This document shows positions 59,528 through 64,000 of a stretch of 64,000 nucleotides of DNA, piece by piece. Numbering within the stretch: position 1 is the stretch's first letter; each line of letters opens with the position of its first letter. Location: the NCBI RefSeq assembly GCF_005924265.1, contig NZ_VCLB01000002.1, positions 434,001-498,000 on the forward strand. Direction: 5' to 3'. Under the pieces are notes generated by a model, which saw only the letters and a list, made by a program, of their open reading frames with translations, was not told the DNA's origin and made no database searches. Origin of the DNA: Martelella lutilitoris (GTDB lineage: Bacteria; Pseudomonadota; Alphaproteobacteria; Rhizobiales; Rhizobiaceae). Made by a program: the position numbers and the translations under genes.

Positions 59528-60078
59528 GGGTTTTCTCCGTCATGGGCGGAGAGCAGGGCGCCGCACAGCGCCGCGGGGTCGTCATTGCACATCCGCGCTA
59601 GGAAGGCCTTCACGCAACTGCGGGCGTTGCCGTCGAGGCCGCCAAAGGCTTTCTCGATGCGTTCGAGCTGTGGCGCGAGTAGTTCCTGGCGCAGGCTCTC
59701 GCCTTTCTCCGACAGGAACAGCCGGCGCTGGCGGCGATCGTCCGGCCCCGTCGTCTGGCGCACATAGCCGGCATCGATCAGTTGCTTGAGAACCCGGGCA
59801 AGGCTCTGTTTGGTAATGCTGAGCGTCTCCAGCAGGTCGGCAACGCTCATGCCCGGCCGGCTGCCGACGAAATGGACCACGCGGTGATGGGCCCGCCCAA
59901 AACCGATCTCGTCGAGAATTGCGTCCGGATCGGAGATGAAATCGCGGTAGGCGAAGAACAGGAGCTCGACAATCTCGAACGCCGCCTCGCCGTCATTGCG
60001 GGCGGGCTCGGCCGGATCCTCTCTTCTTATCGCTTCGCTCTTCGGCACGGAGCCTTGCGTCCTTTCGCCGTTTTGCAT
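59524..60078 (-). CDS. MarR family regulator, PetP-like
   Basis: This 184-residue protein has a MarR winged helix: recognition region MSVADLLETLSITKQSLARV (20 residues) and wing GYVRQTTGPDDRRQRRLFLS. PetP in Rhodobacter is a MarR homologue next to petR and is needed for bc1 expression; the same gene pair here suggests the same lineage. It heads the MarR-regulator-kinase operon and is divergent from the hydrolase gene at 60205. Confidence 0.9.
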   Translation of the reverse strand: MQNGERTQGSVPKSEAIRREDPAEPARNDGEAAFEIVELLFFAYRDFISDPDAILDEIGFGRAHHRVVHFVGSRPGMSVADLLETLSITKQSLARVLKQLIDAGYVRQTTGPDDRRQRRLFLSEKGESLRQELLAPQLERIEKAFGGLDGNARSCVKAFLARMCNDDPAALCGALLSAHDGENP

Positions 60079-60204
60079 TTCCCGGCGGCTTGGGGTTTTG
60101 CAATCAAATCAAGTCTGACATAGGTGTTGCAATAGGTTTAGTGCGGTTCACCGCGAAATGGAAGACGCGGCGGACGATCGGCAAACGGGAGAGACATTCA
60201 GACC

Positions 60205-60852
60205 ATGGCACAGCTTCAGGCCGGGATCATTCCCGTCACCCCCTTGCAGCAGAACTGCACCGTGCTGTTCGATCTGGAAAGCCGCGAAGGCGTGCTGGTC
60301 GATCCGGGCGGCGATGCGGAGGTGATCATCCAGACGGTCGAGGAAAACGGCATCAAGCTGCAGGCGATCTGGCTGACTCACGGCCATCTCGACCATGCCG
60401 GCGGTGCGATGGAGATGAAGGAACAGCTCGGGCTTGAGATCATCGGCCCACACGAAGACGACAAGCCGATCCTCGAGACGATCGAGCAGAGCGCGGAGCG
60501 TTTCGGCATGACCGGCATGGTCCGCAACGCCTATCCCGACCGGTTCCTGAGCGAGGGCGAGGTGCTCAGCTTCGGCGAGCATGAATTCGAGGTGTTCCAC
60601 ACGCCCGGCCATTCGCCGGGCCATGTGATCTTCTTCAACCGCCGCCAGAAATTCGCCCATGTCGGCGATGTGCTGTTTCACGGTTCGATCGGCCGCACCG
60701 ACCTTCCGGGCGGCGATCATCAGACCCTCCTGAATTCAATCCGGAACAAGCTTCTGCCGCTCGGCGATGATGTCGGCTTCATCTGCGGCCACGGCCCCGG
60801 CGGGCGCATCGGCGAGGAACGGCGCACCAATCCGTTCATTCAGGGGCTTTGA
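60205..60852 (+). CDS. Metallo-beta-lactamase fold hydrolase (glyoxalase II-like)
   Basis: This 215-residue protein has the metal motif THGHLDHAGG near residue 58, further His at TPGHSPGH, and the terminal FICGHGPGG. It is of the YcbL/glyoxalase II-like group of small hydrolases. It may cleave thioesters such as S-lactoylglutathione, but the substrate is not fixed by sequence. It ends ten bases before the convergent purN stop. Confidence 0.92.
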   Translation: MAQLQAGIIPVTPLQQNCTVLFDLESREGVLVDPGGDAEVIIQTVEENGIKLQAIWLTHGHLDHAGGAMEMKEQLGLEIIGPHEDDKPILETIEQSAERFGMTGMVRNAYPDRFLSEGEVLSFGEHEFEVFHTPGHSPGHVIFFNRRQKFAHVGDVLFHGSIGRTDLPGGDHQTLLNSIRNKLLPLGDDVGFICGHGPGGRIGEERRTNPFIQGL

Positions 60853-60861
60853 GAGGGCCTG

Positions 60862-61512
60862 CTAGCCTGAAACGATCGTCTGATCCGTTTCGAAACCGGC
60901 GTCATCGGAAAAGACGGCTTCGCCCGCCTCCATCCGCACACCGCCTTCGGCGAGCCGACGCAGAGCCGCCGGATAAAGCCGATGCTCGACGGTCAGGATG
61001 CGGGCGGCGAGGCTTTCCGCGTCGTCTCCCGGCAGGACCGGGACGGCGGCCTGTCCGATGATCGGGCCTTCATCCATGCCTTCGGTGACGAAGTGGACCG
61101 TGCAGCCAGCAAGCCGCATGCCGGCGTCGATGGCGCGCTGGTGGGTGTTGAGGCCCGGAAAAAGCGGCAACAGCGAGGGGTGGATATTGATGATCCTGCC
61201 CTCATAGGCGCGGATGAAATCGGCCGAGAGCAACCGCATGAATCCGGCAAGGCAGATGAAATCCGGTTTCACCTCGGCGAGCAGGTCCAGCATGGCCCGC
61301 TCATGCGCGGCCTTGCTGTCGTAATCCTTGCGGGCGAGGGCATGGGCCGGAATGCCGAGCGTGCGGGCCTTTTCCAGCCCTTTCGCGTCCGGCTTGTCGG
61401 AGATCACGGCGACGATCTCGGCGGGAAAGTCATCCGCTTGCGCCGCCTCTGAGAGCCGCACCATGTTCGAGCCGCTTCCCGAGATGAAAACGGCGACGCG
61501 CTTCTTCGTCAT
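60862..61512 (-). CDS. purN: Phosphoribosylglycinamide formyltransferase
   Basis: This 216-residue enzyme transfers formyl from 10-formyl-THF to GAR in purine synthesis. The catalytic set is visible: Asn-His-Asp as [13 protein letters not shown] and the later [16 protein letters not shown]. The start ATG overlaps the purM stop by four bases, so purM and purN are coupled. Length is normal. Confidence 0.97.
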   Translation of the reverse strand: MTKKRVAVFISGSGSNMVRLSEAAQADDFPAEIVAVISDKPDAKGLEKARTLGIPAHALARKDYDSKAAHERAMLDLLAEVKPDFICLAGFMRLLSADFIRAYEGRIINIHPSLLPLFPGLNTHQRAIDAGMRLAGCTVHFVTEGMDEGPIIGQAAVPVLPGDDAESLAARILTVEHRLYPAALRRLAEGGVRMEAGEAVFSDDAGFETDQTIVSG

Positions 61513-62600
61513 AGGTTGATCATGCCCTGGTAGACCGTTCCCGCCATGTCTTCGCCGCGGGCAATGATGCGGCCGAGGGCAAAGGCTGTCTCGCCCTCGC
61601 GCGTCAGAACCTCGAGAACGGCATCCATATCCTCAGCCTTGCACACGCCGATCATGCCGACGCCGCAGTTGAAGGTGCGCATCATTTCCGCAGGCGCGAC
61701 GCCGCCGGCGCGCGCCAGCCAGGAGAAGACGGACGGCACGGTGATTGCTTCGAGGTCGATCTCGGCCGACAAGGTTTTCGGCAGGACGCGCGGAATGTTT
61801 TCCGGGAAACCGCCGCCGGTGATATGGGCCAACGCCTTGACGGCGCCCGTCTCGCGGATGGCGGCGAGAAGCGGCTTTACATAGATGCGGGTCGGCTCAA
61901 GCAGCGCTTCGCCGAGCGTCTTGCCCGGCGCGAAGGGGGCCGGAGCCTGCCAGCCGAGACCGTTCATCTCTGCAACGCGGCGGACCAGTGAAAAACCGTT
62001 GGAATGCACGCCGGACGAGGCAAGGCCGAAGATCACATCGCCTTCCTCGAGGTTTGCCGCCGGCAGAAGCCCGCCGCGTTCGGCTGCCCCAACGGCGAAA
62101 CCGGCGAGATCGTAGTCGCCCTTGGCATACATGCCCGGCATTTCCGCTGTCTCGCCGCCGATCAGCGCGCAGCCGGCCTGACGGCAGCCCTCGGCGATGC
62201 CCTCGACGATGGTGGCGCCCTCCTCCGGGTCGAGCGCGCCGGTGGCGAAATAATCGAGGAAGAACAGCGGCTCCGCGCCCTGGACCACCAGATCGTTGAC
62301 GCACATGGCGACCAGATCGATGCCGACCGTGTCATGCTTGGCCGCCTCGATGGCGATCTTCAGCTTGGTGCCGACGCCGTCATTGGCGGCGACCAGAACG
62401 GGATCGGTAAAACCGGCGGCCTTCAGGTCGAACAACCCGCCAAAGCCGCCGATCTCGCTGTCGGCGCCGGGCCGGCGCGTCGATTTCACGGCTGGCTTGA
62501 TCTTCTCGACCAGAAGATTGCCCGCATCGATATCGACGCCGGCATCGGAATAGGTCAGTCCGTTCTTGCGGGTTTCGCTCATCTTACGGGTGTCGCTCAT
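61509..62600 (-). CDS. purM: Phosphoribosylformylglycinamidine cyclo-ligase
   Basis: This enzyme forms the imidazole ring (AIR) from FGAM with ATP. It has about 363 residues with the PurM N- and C-terminal domains. [13 protein letters not shown] starts the core, with [32 protein letters not shown] (20 residues) and [17 protein letters not shown] chose ATG at 62600, which has GAGGA eight bases upstream. A later ATG at 62582 (MSETRKNGL) is possible, and the open frame to 62660 is not supported. It is the first gene of the purMN pair. Confidence 0.96.
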   Translation of the reverse strand: MSDTRKMSETRKNGLTYSDAGVDIDAGNLLVEKIKPAVKSTRRPGADSEIGGFGGLFDLKAAGFTDPVLVAANDGVGTKLKIAIEAAKHDTVGIDLVAMCVNDLVVQGAEPLFFLDYFATGALDPEEGATIVEGIAEGCRQAGCALIGGETAEMPGMYAKGDYDLAGFAVGAAERGGLLPAANLEEGDVIFGLASSGVHSNGFSLVRRVAEMNGLGWQAPAPFAPGKTLGEALLEPTRIYVKPLLAAIRETGAVKALAHITGGGFPENIPRVLPKTLSAEIDLEAITVPSVFSWLARAGGVAPAEMMRTFNCGVGMIGVCKAEDMDAVLEVLTREGETAFALGRIIARGEDMAGTVYQGMINL

Positions 62601-62939
62601 GGGGCCAGTCCTCATGCCAATTCGAAACGAGGGCATTGCACGGGTCGTTGCCCGATGCAAGCGGCTAGGCCGGGCGCCCTTTGGGATATCGACAATAAAG
62701 CCAGTTGTTGAAGTCCGAAATCAAGCTTTTCGGGGCGTCTTGCCTCAGTGGATATCGGGGAGGGGACTGTTTCCCCCCATTCTTCGGCCTTGACGCTGCA
62801 GCCGCAATGCCCAACAAACAAAGCGCGCCGGTAATCCCTGAATTGTCCGAGACAGGGTTCCGGCCGGACGAGGTTTGATCAACAGGAACGGCAATCGCTT
62901 TTTCGACGACCGAGCATTGCCTGCGACGGAGTGTGGTGA
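62601..62939. other. Gene-free divergent interval
   Basis: These 339 bp lie between purM and the divergent permease gene and should hold both promoters. A G/C-run inverted pair is visible (GGGGAGGGGACTGTTTCCCC at about 62758). I see no ORF with a ribosome-binding site and no purine-riboswitch-like sequence, although none would be expected in this group. Confidence 0.45.
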
Positions 62940-64000
62940 ATGACGAGACGCATCAGCGGCGCAGGCCTTCGAAGACAGGTCATTTTCTGGCTCCTGTTCG
63001 CCGCCTTCGTGGCGCTCTTTCTTTATGTGTTCCGCAGCATTCTCTTGCCCTTCGTGGCGGGCATGGCGCTTGCCTATTTCCTTGATCCGGTCGCCGACCG
63101 GCTGGAAAAGATCGGCATGAACCGGCTGTGGGCAACAACCACGATCATGCTGACCTTCCTGATCGTCGTCATCGCGGTCCTGCTGCTCATCATTCCGCTT
63201 CTGGTTTCGCAGGCCTCCGAGGTGGTCCAGCAATTCCCGAAATATATCGCTGCGCTGGAGCACTATGTACAGACGACGCAATTGAGCAAGCTGGTGGATT
63301 GGGCGAACGGCCAGCTGACCGATCTCAGCGAAAATGTCGGGAAGATGCTGTCAGGCGGCGCCTCCATCGCCGGCTCGCTGTTCGGCAGCATCTGGAGCTC
63401 GTCGATGGCCGTCGTCAACGTCGTCTCCTTCGTGGTGCTGGCGCCGGTGATCGCCTTTTACCTCCTGCTCGACTGGGACCGGATGGTCGCCAAGGTCGAC
63501 CAGTGGATTCCGCGCGGCCAGGTCGACGACGTGCGCTATCTCGCCCGCGAGATCAACAGCGTGATTTCGGGCTTCGTGCGCGGGCAGGGCTCACTCTGCC
63601 TGATCCTCGGCGTCTATTATGCCGTGGCGCTCAGCCTTGCCGGGCTCAATTTTGGCGCGCTGATCGGGCTTTTCGCCGGTTTCGTCAGCTTCATTCCCTA
63701 TCTTGGCTCCACATCCGGCCTCGTGTTGTCCATGGGGGTTGCCATGTTCCAGTTCTGGCCGGATTTCTGGATGATCGCGCTGGTCTTCGGCATCTATCTG
63801 TTCGGCCAGTTCCTGGAAGGCAACATCCTGCAGCCGAAACTTGTCGGCGGCAGCGTGCGGCTTCATCCGGTCTGGCTGATGTTTGCCCTGTTTGCCTTCA
63901 GCGTGCTGTTCGGCTTTGTCGGCCTGCTCGTTGCCGTGCCGGTGGCCGCCGCCGTCGGCGTGCTGGTGCGCTTTGCCATCGACCGCTATCTCACCAGCGA
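62940..64000 (+). CDS. AI-2E family permease (PerM-like), cut by window end
   Basis: The frame from ATG at 62940 (MTRRISGAGLRRQVIFWLLF) runs open to the last base, 353 codons, so the C-terminus is missing. It has about eight membrane segments in the AI-2E/PerM layout, with the SFIPYLGSTSGLVLSMG and GQFLEGNILQPKLVGGSVRL (20 residues) signatures. Substrates differ in this family (autoinducer-2 or Na+/H+ exchange). The order purN-purM-permease is the usual rhizobial one. CGGAG lies eight bases before the ATG. Confidence 0.9.
   Translation, partial: MTRRISGAGLRRQVIFWLLFAAFVALFLYVFRSILLPFVAGMALAYFLDPVADRLEKIGMNRLWATTTIMLTFLIVVIAVLLLIIPLLVSQASEVVQQFPKYIAALEHYVQTTQLSKLVDWANGQLTDLSENVGKMLSGGASIAGSLFGSIWSSSMAVVNVVSFVVLAPVIAFYLLLDWDRMVAKVDQWIPRGQVDDVRYLAREINSVISGFVRGQGSLCLILGVYYAVALSLAGLNFGALIGLFAGFVSFIPYLGSTSGLVLSMGVAMFQFWPDFWMIALVFGIYLFGQFLEGNILQPKLVGGSVRLHPVWLMFALFAFSVLFGFVGLLVAVPVAAAVGVLVRFAIDRYLTS

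Noticed and set aside
62601-62939. Purine riboswitch or PurR-like site near purM
   Set aside because: No conserved purine aptamer core is seen, and alphaproteobacterial purMN is not known to use one.

Overview
The window is about 64 kb of GC-rich, densely packed chromosomal DNA from an alphaproteobacterium. It most likely comes from the Rhizobiaceae or a near relative. A Martelella-like genome is my impression only, because no rRNA gene is present to settle it. The pointers are a fused trpE(G) gene behind a Trp-Trp-Trp leader peptide, a ClpS with no clpA beside it, a PetP/PetR-type regulator pair, a purN-purM-permease order, and several families of Rhizobiales-type palindromic intergenic repeats. 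Almost everything is core or house-keeping. I see no prophage, plasmid functions, complete insertion sequence, CRISPR array, tRNA or rRNA gene.

Layout. 0-10 kb: trp leader/attenuator and trpE(G), a CDF metal exporter, a HupE/UreJ protein, an aldo/keto reductase, a ClpP paralogue, a BenE-type carrier, and leuA behind a leucine-rich leader peptide. 10-24 kb: a membrane-anchored unknown, a TetR regulator, a metallophosphoesterase, a glutathionyl-hydroquinone reductase, a GNAT acetyltransferase, a tightly coupled MoxR-DUF58-BatA/DUF4159-membrane protein operon, and a DUF1285-Nudix-CCA transferase operon. 24-36 kb: hemF, trmL, an anion symporter with a divergent AraC regulator, a FUSC exporter, and two ABC exporter half-transporters. 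The first half-transporter follows an 18-codon leader ORF. The two are separated by a repeat-rich interval holding a broken GIY-YIG gene. 36-46 kb: petABC (cytochrome bc1), apt, glutathione peroxidase, and the ychF, clpS, pth and rplY region with a PAS-GGDEF-EAL protein. 46-64 kb: an MHYT-GGDEF-EAL protein, a small membrane protein with a MITE-like element at its stop codon, prs, a lipoprotein, an M24-fold protein, pgeF, a MidA-like methyltransferase, lgt, ubiK, a YbjN protein, proC, csaA, a MarR/response regulator/histidine kinase operon, a metallo-beta-lactamase-fold hydrolase, purN, purM, and an AI-2E family permease cut by the window end.

How it fits together. Two biosynthetic genes, trpE(G) and leuA, carry peptide-coding leaders of the ribosome-mediated attenuation type. 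The ABC exporter gene appears to carry a third leader with a strong ribosome-binding site and a possible anti-ribosome-binding-site stretch. This is the most novel regulatory candidate here. The bc1 genes sit about 20 kb from a regulator operon whose order (MarR-like, then OmpR-like) matches the petP-petR pair known next to petABC in Rhodobacter. Four classes of repeated or inverted-repeat DNA account for most of the longer intergenic gaps.
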